From GCA-2737725 sp965229355 (GTDB lineage: Bacteria; Pseudomonadota; Alphaproteobacteria; Rhodospirillales; Rhodospirillaceae): a stretch of 64,000 bases of DNA. The notes under the pieces are model-generated. The model was not told where the DNA came from. It saw only the letters and a program-made list of their open reading frames with translations, and searched no databases. Made by a program: the position numbers and the translations under genes. This document shows positions 55,298-63,894 of the stretch, piece after piece (position 1 is the stretch's first letter; each line of letters starts with the position of its first letter). The DNA lies in NCBI GenBank assembly GCA_965229355.1, contig OZ245869.1, positions 2,852,001 through 2,916,000 on the forward strand. Direction: 5' to 3'.

Positions 55298-57761
55298 TCT
55301 GATATTCCCTGCGGTGAATGATCTCGTCCTGCGTCTCGCGCGGAAGCTGGGTAAAATAAGCACTACAGCCACCAATGCGGACAATCAGATCGCTATAGCG
55401 TGCTGGCTCATGTTGCGCCGCTAATAAAACGTCATCGGCAACAACATTGAACTGAATATGTTTTCCGCCACGACGGAAGTAATCGCGCACAACGGCGGCG
55501 ACTTTTGAGCGCTGTGCGCCATCGGCGAACAGGGCTGGGGCGAGGCGCAAATCAAGTGAAAGGGCCTGCCAGGTGACTTGATCGATACTGAGCGCACTGT
55601 TCAATAAAGCGCTCAAGTTCCCCTGATCACGGCCCCGCATGGGAGTGAGAGATTCATCCGCAAGGCCCTCTTCTGCGCGTCGTCCATCTGGTGTTGCGCC
55701 ACTGGCGCGTCCACCCGGCATGATGCATGTGCCGATGGTAATTGAGCCGGCCTTATGATGTCCGCCGTATGTCGTTGTCAGCGCCGTAATTGTGTCGGCG
55801 CAAAAGCGGTATAGCTCGGTGGCGGTGGCATCTGCTTGAGGGTCTGCGTTACCGAACTTGGGCGCGGTAAGCATGAGTTTGCGCGCACGCTCTCCGGCAT
55901 CCCCCGACCAATTGTTCGCGAGGTGTTTTAGGAGCTCTGCCGCACCAATGGCTTTTTTCTCGAAGACGCATTGCCGAATAGCCACCAATGCATCGGCGAC
56001 GTTTACAAGCCCGATGGGATTAACAGCCGAGCCGTTTTCAAACGGCAGGGTTCGGCCTAAGATATTTTTCGTCGCGCCAATGCCATCATCGGTCAGGGCT
56101 GATTCCACAGGCTGCGGAAAACACTCGCCATAGCTCTGGATCGTGACGTTATTGAACTCCGCTTGAAGTTCAAGGAAGTGCGCGAGTTGTGTTTTTAAAC
56201 CAGCCTCAAAGTCCGCAAAATCACGGCACTCGTCCAGACGCAGCGTCTTCGGGCCGACTTGTTTGCCACTGCGCGGATCAACGCCGCCATGCAATGCGAA
56301 GTTCATCACCAGTGGCGCCACAAACATGGGCGAAGCAACCATTCGTGACTGACCGATAACATTCACCCCAAGACACCCAGCGACGCCGTAGTCGCGCGCC
56401 TTTTTGATGTCAACGCCTTCACGCGTCAAGAAATCGATCACGGAGTTGTCGCCCAAAAATGCAGGCAGACCAATGCCACTGCCAATCAAATCCAACGCAG
56501 CATCAAGAAGTGCAGAGGGTGTGTTGTTGTGCACACGCATTGTCAGCGTTGGATGCGGCGTAGGGCAGGTGCGTGCCGCCTTTAAAAGCAGGAAACTCAC
56601 CGCGTTGGTTGCATCAGCGCCGTCTGGCGTCTGACCTCCAACGGCACAGTTATGCCATTTGGCGAGGCCACCGTATTTCTGACGATGAGTCTGGCCTGAC
56701 GTGATGACAATCTGTGAATCTTTGATGCGCAGCCATTGCATCAGTTCGAGCGCGCGCGGCTCATCAATGTGACCGGCGGCGAGGTCATCGGCATAGTAGC
56801 CACCCAGCAGTTGATCGAGACGGCCAAAGGAGAGGATGCCCGCCGGTAAGATCATCAACCACATTATCCATAGGGATTGCATGGCCTCGTGGAAATTCCG
56901 TGCTGGGTTCAGCGGCACATGGCGGCACATCTCAGCAAGGCGCAGCAATTCATCGCGACGCGCGCTCTGTGCGGTGCTTGCGTCACGTTCGGCTGTATCA
57001 GCGAGGCGGCTCGCAAAATGAATAATGGCCTTTAGGGAAATGATGATGGCTTGTAGCAACTCGGTGCATGCAACATCGTCCGCGCTCATCAGGCGTGATG
57101 CTTTGAGTTTAGCTTCCGCTTCGGCGAGATGGCTTCTAAGTCCTTCACGCAGCACGCGCTCATAATCAAAAACGCCGATGATCTGACTTATCTCATGGTG
57201 AATGCCCCAGCCATTCCCAATCATCCCGCCGGGGCCCCAGCCTTCGGCTTTCGAACGGAAGGCGGGCAAAACCACACCTAACTGCGCATAGGGCCAAAGC
57301 CGTTCGTCGTCATAACGCGATGTCATGCGCGCGGTGAGAGAGCGGCCGCGCCAGTAGTCATTTATGCGCGCAATTTCGGGCCGGTCGTTCGGGTCTACTT
57401 TGAAGCCTGCAGCACAAAGTGCGTCCAGTTCATCCACGCCCCAATTGGCCCAAACACTGCTGAGTTCCACGGCGCCTGATGTGGATGCAAAGTTGCCCGC
57501 CAGCAAATCATCGGGCTCGATAAAAACGGGGATGCCGTGCAGAACAGCTTCAAAAGCCTTGGCCACGCGGATGACCTGTGGCTCACCTTCGGTGGCCTCA
57601 AAAGCCGCGGTCATCAATTTTGACTTCGCGATACTGACCGTGAAACGGCATTCGCGAACATTGTCGAGGCGCGCGAAAAGGCGCGCAATACGCTGGCTCA
57701 TAGTGCCAGCAATTGGCGCGCCAGATGTGCCCACTGGAGCTATGGTCTCAATTTTAGTCAC
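55287..57761 (-). CDS. Glycyl radical enzyme (pyruvate formate-lyase-like family), substrate unknown
   Basis: An 824-residue protein with a PFL-type domain (about 10-690) and a C-terminal glycine-radical domain. The catalytic thiyl Cys is Cys463 in YGVAGCLG; the Glu found two residues after it in glycerol dehydratase, CutC and HPAD is Gly465 here. The radical loop is RIGGCSAYF with Gly798 at the usual place, where most members have RVxGY. The GGKHIQFNVV and TPDGR blocks are standard. Start GTG 57761 has GGAGG seven nucleotides upstream; an ATG at 57821 lacks one. Such enzymes need a radical-SAM activase, and none is present in this window. Not PFL itself: it lacks the CysCys pair. Confidence 0.9.
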   Translation of the reverse strand: MTKIETIAPVGTSGAPIAGTMSQRIARLFARLDNVRECRFTVSIAKSKLMTAAFEATEGEPQVIRVAKAFEAVLHGIPVFIEPDDLLAGNFASTSGAVELSSVWANWGVDELDALCAAGFKVDPNDRPEIARINDYWRGRSLTARMTSRYDDERLWPYAQLGVVLPAFRSKAEGWGPGGMIGNGWGIHHEISQIIGVFDYERVLREGLRSHLAEAEAKLKASRLMSADDVACTELLQAIIISLKAIIHFASRLADTAERDASTAQSARRDELLRLAEMCRHVPLNPARNFHEAMQSLWIMWLMILPAGILSFGRLDQLLGGYYADDLAAGHIDEPRALELMQWLRIKDSQIVITSGQTHRQKYGGLAKWHNCAVGGQTPDGADATNAVSFLLLKAARTCPTPHPTLTMRVHNNTPSALLDAALDLIGSGIGLPAFLGDNSVIDFLTREGVDIKKARDYGVAGCLGVNVIGQSRMVASPMFVAPLVMNFALHGGVDPRSGKQVGPKTLRLDECRDFADFEAGLKTQLAHFLELQAEFNNVTIQSYGECFPQPVESALTDDGIGATKNILGRTLPFENGSAVNPIGLVNVADALVAIRQCVFEKKAIGAAELLKHLANNWSGDAGERARKLMLTAPKFGNADPQADATATELYRFCADTITALTTTYGGHHKAGSITIGTCIMPGGRASGATPDGRRAEEGLADESLTPMRGRDQGNLSALLNSALSIDQVTWQALSLDLRLAPALFADGAQRSKVAAVVRDYFRRGGKHIQFNVVADDVLLAAQHEPARYSDLIVRIGGCSAYFTQLPRETQDEIIHRREYQNVD

Positions 57762-57835
57762 GTTTTCCCCTCCCCAGGGGTTTGGAAGAGAAAACGCTAT
57801 CCGAAGATCATCATTCTTCATAATGTATGATTATC
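57762..57835. promoter_or_regulatory. Divergent promoter region with two dyads (LysR operator candidates)
   Basis: GAAGA (57803-57807) and TCTTC (57815-57819) flank a 7-nt centre, and ATAAT (57820-57824) and ATTAT (57830-57834) flank GTATG, giving a T-N11-A dyad as LysR regulators bind. Both lie between the regulator and the glycyl radical enzyme gene, so one site could control both directions. No -10 is assigned. Confidence 0.55.
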
Positions 57836-58765
57836 ATGACGGATATTCTTGCCACGAATATACGAAAAATCGATCTCGGGACGTTGACCGCGCTGCAAAA
57901 GCTTCTGGTCACACGCAATGTGAGCCGTGTTGCGCGCGAAGTCGGCCTTTCCCAGCCCGCACTGAGTCATATTCTCGCGCGTCTTCGCCGGATATTTAGC
58001 GATCCTTTACTCGTGCGCGAGGCAGGTGGCCTCGTTCTGACCGCTCAAGGCGAAGCATTGAGTGCGCGACTTGAACAGGTCTTGCCTGCGTTGCTCGAGG
58101 TGTTTCACGAAGAGCGGTTCGTTCCGACCAGTTCAACTGCATTATTCAAGCTCGCCATCACGGATCACGCCGGCCAAGTTCTTTTGCCCGTGATGCTGAG
58201 TGCAATGTTGAAGCAGGCGCCGAATGTGCGCACCAGTATCGCTGTTATCCCCAATCGGCAGACCGATCTCTCTGAGCTCGATATGGGCCGCTATGATCTT
58301 CGTATTGGTTGGCTACGGTCGCTGCCGCCACAGTGGCATCGGCGCAAATTGATGGATGATCGTATTGTCCTCATCTGTGCCAAGAACAATAAGAAGGTCG
58401 GAAAATCGGTTTCGATTGAACAGTTTGTCACGCTAGACCACGTCGGGCTTGAAAGTGATCGGCCTATTTATCCGAACCTGATCGACAGTTATCTCGCCGA
58501 GCGGGGGCTTGAACGTCGCGTTGTGCTACGTATTTCGCACTTCTCTTTGGCCCCAAGTATTGTTCTGAACACAAGCATGGTCGCAATGTGCCCCGAACGA
58601 TTAGCGCGCAGTTTCGGTGATGCTGTACGTATTGTGCGGCCACCGTTTGACTTTCCAGATAACGATTTGTCGATGGCATGGCATCCGCGCGTGCATAGTG
58701 CCGCAGAACACAAGTGGCTACGCAAGCTGATTGTCGAGAGCAGCCAGTCCATCGCCCGTCAGTAA
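57827..58765 (+). CDS. LysR-family transcriptional regulator (NodD-like)
   Basis: A 312-residue regulator: N-terminal winged helix-turn-helix (about 18-75; ARE-VGLSQPALSHILARLRRIFSDPLLVRE), then a type 2 periplasmic-binding effector domain (about 100-305) most like NodD/LinR-type LysR proteins. It is divergent from the glycyl radical enzyme operon and is the likely activator responding to its substrate. The start is uncertain: ATG 57827 and ATG 57836 are both possible without a clear ribosome-binding site, and the first lies within a dyad. The stop is inside a small hairpin, CGCCC (58753-58757) with GGGCG (58766-58770). Confidence 0.92.
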   Translation: MIIMTDILATNIRKIDLGTLTALQKLLVTRNVSRVAREVGLSQPALSHILARLRRIFSDPLLVREAGGLVLTAQGEALSARLEQVLPALLEVFHEERFVPTSSTALFKLAITDHAGQVLLPVMLSAMLKQAPNVRTSIAVIPNRQTDLSELDMGRYDLRIGWLRSLPPQWHRRKLMDDRIVLICAKNNKKVGKSVSIEQFVTLDHVGLESDRPIYPNLIDSYLAERGLERRVVLRISHFSLAPSIVLNTSMVAMCPERLARSFGDAVRIVRPPFDFPDNDLSMAWHPRVHSAAEHKWLRKLIVESSQSIARQ

Positions 58766-58770
58766 GGGCG

Positions 58771-59057
58771 GGTACCTGCAATCATTGTGCGATGCACATG
58801 TCGCATTTCATTGTGTTAAATGAACTATTGTTGGCAACGGCGCACTATCATTTCTTAAATGCGACTAAGTCTCATCACATTTCGCTGCGCTGCAATATTG
58901 GACGCGACATATGTTGAGGCGTTTGGTGTATGACGGACGACGTTCGTAAATCCACAGCTTGGTTTAGAGCGTTCTGAGAAATTTTCCTGGGGTTACCTAA
59001 ATCAATTTACCGGCGTACCGTTCGTGCTTCACCCGAAGTGGTTGTTACAGCATCACG
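58771..59057. other. Intergenic region upstream of the ECF sigma gene
   Basis: About 290 nt with no supported gene. TGCGA (58788-58792) and TCGCA (58801-58805) form a small dyad. It should hold the sigma gene's promoter, which I cannot place by eye. Confidence 0.4.
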
Positions 59058-59660
59058 ATGCCGGACGTTTTAGAAATATTTTTGAAGAATGAGCAGGCGA
59101 TCCGGCGCCACATTATGCGCCTGTGTCGGTCTGCGGCCGATACTGATGAAATCCTTCAAGAAACGTTTTTGCGGGGTTTTGCGGCTGAAACCAAAGGGTC
59201 TATCAGCGAGCCGAAAGCCTATTTGTTTCAAATCGCAAAAAACATTGCACTCGATAAATTGAGAAAAAAAGCATCTTTGCCGATCGATTCACTTGAGGAT
59301 TCGGGCGGCTCGTCACTCTTATTAGATGAGGACCAGGCTGCTGCGGATACGATGCTGGATGGCCGGCGGAAACTGGCCTTGTTTGCGAAGGCCGTTGCGC
59401 AGTTGCCCCCGCAGTGCCGGAAGGCTTTTCTGCTTCGGCACGTGAACGACTACTCGTACAAGCAGATTGCGAGCAGAATGAACATTAGTGTCAGTGCCGT
59501 CGAAAAGCATGTGACGATTGCGCTTGTGAAGTGCGATCAATTTTTACGAGCTAACGGTTACGATGCCGCTGAATTCGGCGGAAAACAAAGCGATGACGTT
59601 GAGGTAACCAAGCTTAACATCGTGGTTGCCCCCAAAGATGTAGTTGAGCGCAATGGATAA
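59058..59660 (+). CDS. ECF RNA polymerase sigma factor (FecI-type)
   Basis: A 200-residue sigma factor. Region 2 (about 12-75: ADTDEILQETFLRGF, EPKAYLFQIAKNIALDKLRKK) binds the -10 element and core polymerase; region 4 (about 112-160: QLPPQCRKAFLLRHVNDYSYKQIASRMNISVSAVEKH) is the -35-binding helix-turn-helix. No regions 1 or 3. It is followed by fecR-like and receptor genes, the standard order for cell-surface signalling. About 40 residues follow region 4, longer than FecI. It probably activates the receptor gene downstream. Confidence 0.94.
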   Translation: MPDVLEIFLKNEQAIRRHIMRLCRSAADTDEILQETFLRGFAAETKGSISEPKAYLFQIAKNIALDKLRKKASLPIDSLEDSGGSSLLLDEDQAAADTMLDGRRKLALFAKAVAQLPPQCRKAFLLRHVNDYSYKQIASRMNISVSAVEKHVTIALVKCDQFLRANGYDAAEFGGKQSDDVEVTKLNIVVAPKDVVERNG

Positions 59661-60714
59661 CGACCACGACAATATCGTGCGCCTACCGGATGCGGATGAG
59701 CTTCGTTACGAAGCGGCATCGTGGATCACCGTGCTTGGGCGCGATCACGTGACGCCAGAAGATCGCGTTAATTTCAAAGCGTGGCTGGGTCAAAGCGAGC
59801 GGCATCGACATGCTTTTGATTCAATGTCGCATTTAAACTCTGATCTTCAGGTATTGAAGGAACTCGATGTGGTTGCTGAAGCAGCCGAAGAGGCGCTTCC
59901 AGCGCGTACGCGGTTTTTGTCGCGACGGATTGGTCTTTCCATGGCGGCAGGCCTGGCAGGCGTTTTGGTCGCTGGTACAGCTTATGTTGGTTATTTAGAC
60001 CGTGCCGCGCCACAGCAAGCAGACTATGAAACGAAAGTCGGCGAATTAAAGGCTGTGACTTTATCTGATGGGTCAACCATCCAGCTCAACACGAATAGCC
60101 GTATCGAGGTTCGATTTTCGGCCGCAGAACGGCGCGTGTATTTGGCGCGCGGTGAAGCTTATTTCAGCGTTGCTCATAATCCGAAACGGCCTTTTTCCGT
60201 TTATGCGGCCAATGGCATCGTCACAGCGGTTGGAACTGCGTTCACCGTAAGGCTGCGCGAACAAGAGGCTGTGGAAGTCACTGTCGAAAAAGGTCGCGTG
60301 GCACTCAGTGCGCAGCCGCCGTCGGCTCCGAACACAGCGCGCGCACCGGCTCCGCCACGTCTTAATATCGACAGCCCATCCGTGGCCCAACTGAGTTCCA
60401 ATCAAACGACCGTGTTTAAGGAGCGCGTCGAGGACATCGAGCAAATGCCGCAGCCTAAGGTCGTGCGCAAAATGGCGTGGCGGCAGGGCATACTTGTGTA
60501 CTCAGGCGAGCCGCTCTCGGAAGTCATCGCTGATATCAGCAGATATACGGACGTCAAAATTGAAGTTGCCGAACGCGCGCTGCTGAATAGGCCTGTTGCC
60601 GGTTATTTCGGCATCAATGAAGTCAACGGATCTATCGAATCACTTGCGACGAGTTTCAAATTGAAGGTCGAGCGGATTGATGCAACGCACATTCGCTTAT
60701 CGTCTAAGTCATAA
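59653..60714 (+). CDS. FecR-family anti-sigma factor / transducer
   Basis: A 353-residue single-pass inner-membrane protein. Cytosolic N-terminal part with the FecR/DUF4880 signature (AASWITVLGRDHVTPEDRVNFKAWL), TM at about 85-105, and periplasmic FecR domain (about 120-220: VTLSDGSTIQLNTNSRIEV, ARGEAYFSVAHNPKRPF) followed by an STN-like C-terminal domain (LSEVIADISRYTDVKIEV). It holds the sigma factor and releases it when the receptor is loaded. The ATG at 59653 overlaps the sigma gene by 8 nt; a TTG nine nucleotides upstream is less likely. Confidence 0.94.
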   Translation: MDNDHDNIVRLPDADELRYEAASWITVLGRDHVTPEDRVNFKAWLGQSERHRHAFDSMSHLNSDLQVLKELDVVAEAAEEALPARTRFLSRRIGLSMAAGLAGVLVAGTAYVGYLDRAAPQQADYETKVGELKAVTLSDGSTIQLNTNSRIEVRFSAAERRVYLARGEAYFSVAHNPKRPFSVYAANGIVTAVGTAFTVRLREQEAVEVTVEKGRVALSAQPPSAPNTARAPAPPRLNIDSPSVAQLSSNQTTVFKERVEDIEQMPQPKVVRKMAWRQGILVYSGEPLSEVIADISRYTDVKIEVAERALLNRPVAGYFGINEVNGSIESLATSFKLKVERIDATHIRLSSKS

Positions 60715-60860
60715 GGTTTTTCTAAGTCATAAAGTTATGCTTTGAGCCGCGTGCGAGAAGGGGGAGAGATTGCTGTTACAAAAAAAACGAAATGCGCACC
60801 TGAGGATTCAAAACCTGCTTCCGTCATATCGATAAGACCAGCGGTAAAATTGCTTCGCAA

Positions 60861-63629
60861 ATGACCGCTTGGTTGGTGACTGGGGGAGTGAACAGGCTAA
60901 GAACGGTGTTGGTCGCACAAATTGCTTTATTTGTGTGGCTAATGGCGACGGCTGGCGTGCATGCGCAAGACTTCGACAAGAAGTACGAGTTTCAAATTCG
61001 CGAGCGAACACTCGGGACTGCGCTTGATCAAATCGTACGCCAGACAAATTTAGTCATTCTGTATCCTTATGAACTAGCCAAGCAGACCGGTATGAGGCCG
61101 GTTGTCGGTCGTTACACTGTGCCTGAAGCTTTGGATGTTATGCTGCAAGGTACGCAGCTCGCCGGGGGTCTGACGGAAAGCGGGATGATGTTCGTCTCGC
61201 TGTCCGGCCACAAAACAGACAGAAAGCGCGAGGCGAATATGACCGGCCAGCAAAACAAAAGAACACTCTTGGCGAGTATTTCGGCGCTATTTTTCGGCGT
61301 GACGGATGCGTCGTACGCACAGACTCCGAACATCGAGCCCACGAAAGCTCAGCCCATCGTCCAGATGGAAGAAGTGATTGTGACGGCACGGCGCCGTGAA
61401 GAATCACTGAAGGATACGCCTATCGCCGTTACTGCATTCACAGCAGAGATGCTGGCTGATCGGCAAATCCAGCAAACGTCTGATCTTGAACGCGTAACGC
61501 CAAGCCTGCAATTCAAGCCTGCCGGTCAGCTTTCGGGGAACTCAGCCTCGTCGGTTGTTTTTATCCGTGGTGTTGGTCAGCTTGATCCCACTGCAGCTGT
61601 CGATCCCGGCGTCGGCATTTATCTCGATGAAGTTTATCTTGGTCGTGCTGTCGGCGGGACGATTGAATTCGGCGATATCTCAAGCGTTGAAGTGCTGCGC
61701 GGCCCACAAGGAACGTTGTTCGGTCGTAACACAATCGGCGGCGCTATTCTGGTCAGAACGCGTGAGCCGGTGTTGGGTGAGTTTAGCGGTAATGCGCGGC
61801 TGCGCACTGGAGAAGACGATCTTTATGAGGGCTTCGCAGCCATCAACATTCCTATTGCAGATACAATGGCGGCCCGTCTTTCAGGCGGCTTTCGCAAACG
61901 TGACGGTTATGTGATCCGCTCATTTGACGGATTAGACCTCGGTGATGATGACAGCATGACGTTGAACGGCGCGCTGTTGTGGGAAATGAATGACGACATC
62001 AAATTGAACGTTCGCGCTGATTATACAAAACGTGACGAGCATGGCGCGCCGTTTGTGTTCGCCGGAATTAATGAGCAAGCGCCTGTTGCTGCAATTGTGA
62101 GTGTTGCTGCTGGATGTCCTGGGGCGACCATCCCATTTGCTCCGCTGACGCCGGGTAATCCGCGTTTTGGTGCGCCAAATGTGCCGCTTATTAATGATCC
62201 GCGCTGCGCGAACGATTTTCAGGCCAAAGGTAACTTTGTGAACGGCGGCACCGCCAGCGTTCTGAGCACGTCCGAAGTCTGGGGCGTTTCACCGACGCTT
62301 GAGGCTGATCTCTCATCCAGTCTGAAATTAAAGTCCATCACAGCTTACCGCTCGACTCAGTCGCGCGGCATTCGTGATGCTGACAATACGCCATTCGTCA
62401 TGATCACCACAGATGTGGGCGCTGACTCAGATCAATTCAGTCAGGAACTTCAGCTTCAGTATAATGCGGATATCTTTAGCGGCATTGTCGGCGCTTATTA
62501 CTTCGACGAGAAAACCTTCGAACGTGCCACGGTGCCGCTGGCGTTCCCGCCATCACCGCCGGTGATTACATCCATGCTCGCAGGTGGGCCAGGCTCGCGC
62601 GATCTCCAGCTTTCTAATTTGAAAACTGAGTCTGTTGCGGTGTTCGGTGAAGCATCCGTAAAACCTGTTGAACGCTTAGAAGTATCTGCGGGCTTACGTT
62701 ACACGAATGACGATAAGTCATATCAGGGCACGGTCTTGAATTTGTTCCCTGCAACCTTGCCAGATCCGAATCCGCTCCCAACCACTGTGACCGGTGTGGG
62801 CGGGCCGCTCTTTATTTTCAACACGCCGTTCAAGGATAGCTTCTCAGCGCTGACCGGTTCTGCAAGTGTGCGCTATTCGTGGTCAGATGAGCTGACGACT
62901 TATGTGTCCTATGCCCGCAGTTTCAAGTCCGGCGGGTTCAATACGCGTTATAACGCTGCCCCGACCGGAAATGTGCCGGTGCCGTTCGACCAGGAAAAGG
63001 TTGGAAGTTTTGAAGTTGGCGCGAAAGTCGAACTTGGGGATGTTCGCTTTAACACGGCTGCTTTCATTGCTAATTACAGTGATATCCAACTGATCTTCCG
63101 TCAGGGCGTAGTGCCGTTACTGTTTAATGCGGGTAAAGCGCGTATCAAAGGCTTAGAAGCCGAAATGAATTATCGCTCGCAAGGTGGTTTCGTTTTTGAT
63201 GCGTCTGCCAGCGTGCTTGACGACGATATTCGCACGATCACGCCTGTTCCCGGTGCTACGGCGACGGTTGCCCCGGGTGATGATCTGCCGTTTACACCAT
63301 CGTTCCAGGGAAGTTTTGGTATCGGCTACGAGTTTGCGCTGAACGACAATCTCTCGCTAACGCCGCGCTTCGATGGCAGCCACACATCGAAAATCACATT
63401 CATCACGGGCAGCGTACGTGAGATTGAGGAAAATGGTTATTTTGTCGGTAATGCATCAGTTTCTCTGGCGGATCGCGACAAAGGCTGGAAGCTTACGGCC
63501 GGTGTCGCAAACGTATTTGATGAGCGTTATCTGATACAGGGAAACGCGTCATTGGGCACGTTGGGTTATGCTGAAAAGATTTATGCCCGCCCGCGCAACT
63601 GGTTCCTGCAAGTGTCTGCGGAGTTTTAA
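60861..63629 (+). CDS. TonB-dependent receptor with N-terminal STN signalling domain
   Basis: A 922-residue receptor. First signal peptide at about 1-36 (cut near HAQ), then an STN domain (about 40-110; ALDQIVRQTNLVILYPYEL and PEALDVMLQGT), which contacts FecR in the periplasm. A second signal-peptide-like segment begins at Met127, followed by the TonB-box region MEEVIVTARRREESLKDTPIAV, the plug and a beta-barrel ending SAEF. Belongs with the sigma and FecR genes as a ligand-sensing triad. The ligand is unknown; iron complexes are common for FecA but receptors of this kind also bind organic molecules. The gap of 146 nt after fecR may hold a sigma-dependent promoter. Confidence 0.94.
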   Translation: MTAWLVTGGVNRLRTVLVAQIALFVWLMATAGVHAQDFDKKYEFQIRERTLGTALDQIVRQTNLVILYPYELAKQTGMRPVVGRYTVPEALDVMLQGTQLAGGLTESGMMFVSLSGHKTDRKREANMTGQQNKRTLLASISALFFGVTDASYAQTPNIEPTKAQPIVQMEEVIVTARRREESLKDTPIAVTAFTAEMLADRQIQQTSDLERVTPSLQFKPAGQLSGNSASSVVFIRGVGQLDPTAAVDPGVGIYLDEVYLGRAVGGTIEFGDISSVEVLRGPQGTLFGRNTIGGAILVRTREPVLGEFSGNARLRTGEDDLYEGFAAINIPIADTMAARLSGGFRKRDGYVIRSFDGLDLGDDDSMTLNGALLWEMNDDIKLNVRADYTKRDEHGAPFVFAGINEQAPVAAIVSVAAGCPGATIPFAPLTPGNPRFGAPNVPLINDPRCANDFQAKGNFVNGGTASVLSTSEVWGVSPTLEADLSSSLKLKSITAYRSTQSRGIRDADNTPFVMITTDVGADSDQFSQELQLQYNADIFSGIVGAYYFDEKTFERATVPLAFPPSPPVITSMLAGGPGSRDLQLSNLKTESVAVFGEASVKPVERLEVSAGLRYTNDDKSYQGTVLNLFPATLPDPNPLPTTVTGVGGPLFIFNTPFKDSFSALTGSASVRYSWSDELTTYVSYARSFKSGGFNTRYNAAPTGNVPVPFDQEKVGSFEVGAKVELGDVRFNTAAFIANYSDIQLIFRQGVVPLLFNAGKARIKGLEAEMNYRSQGGFVFDASASVLDDDIRTITPVPGATATVAPGDDLPFTPSFQGSFGIGYEFALNDNLSLTPRFDGSHTSKITFITGSVREIEENGYFVGNASVSLADRDKGWKLTAGVANVFDERYLIQGNASLGTLGYAEKIYARPRNWFLQVSAEF
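61227..61241 (+). promoter_or_regulatory. Internal ribosome-binding site and ATG inside the STN receptor gene
   Basis: GAGG lies five nucleotides before ATG 61239, which is in frame as Met127. The encoded start has basic residues, a hydrophobic stretch and an AYAQ-like cleavage site, i.e. a second complete signal peptide. It could yield a receptor without the STN domain. Whether it is used is not shown. Confidence 0.55.
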
Positions 63630-63835
63630 GCCATTAAATTCATGCCAATTCGCCTCACAGGCAGCGTTAGAGCAAGTAGCGCTGATTGTGCTGCAAACGG
63701 GCATTGGCCTCTTGCGCCTTGATACGATTGCCTATGCTAAAACTGCCATCTACTGTGTGGTGCAGCTTGGTAGGGGGGATGGTCAACGTAGCATTGTCGA
63801 AATCGCGTCCACGCAAGATTTGTAAAATATATAAA

Positions 63836-63865
63836 CGGCCGAACCTCGTTCCCGAGATTCGGCCG
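63836..63865 (-). terminator. Intrinsic terminator at the right end (minus strand)
   Basis: The arms at 63836-63848 and 63853-63865 pair over 13 bp with one mismatch, closed by a TTCC loop. On the minus strand T-rich sequence (TTTATATATTTT) follows, so it ends the partial gene at 63895. It may also shield the receptor gene 200 nt upstream on the other strand. Confidence 0.8.
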
Positions 63866-63894
63866 TGAGTGGCATTATGTAAAAAGTAGAATTC

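Noticed and set aside
63568..63825. 85-codon plus-strand frame overlapping the end of the second receptor gene
   Set aside because: No ribosome-binding site or recognisable sequence; mostly within the receptor 3' end and the following spacer.
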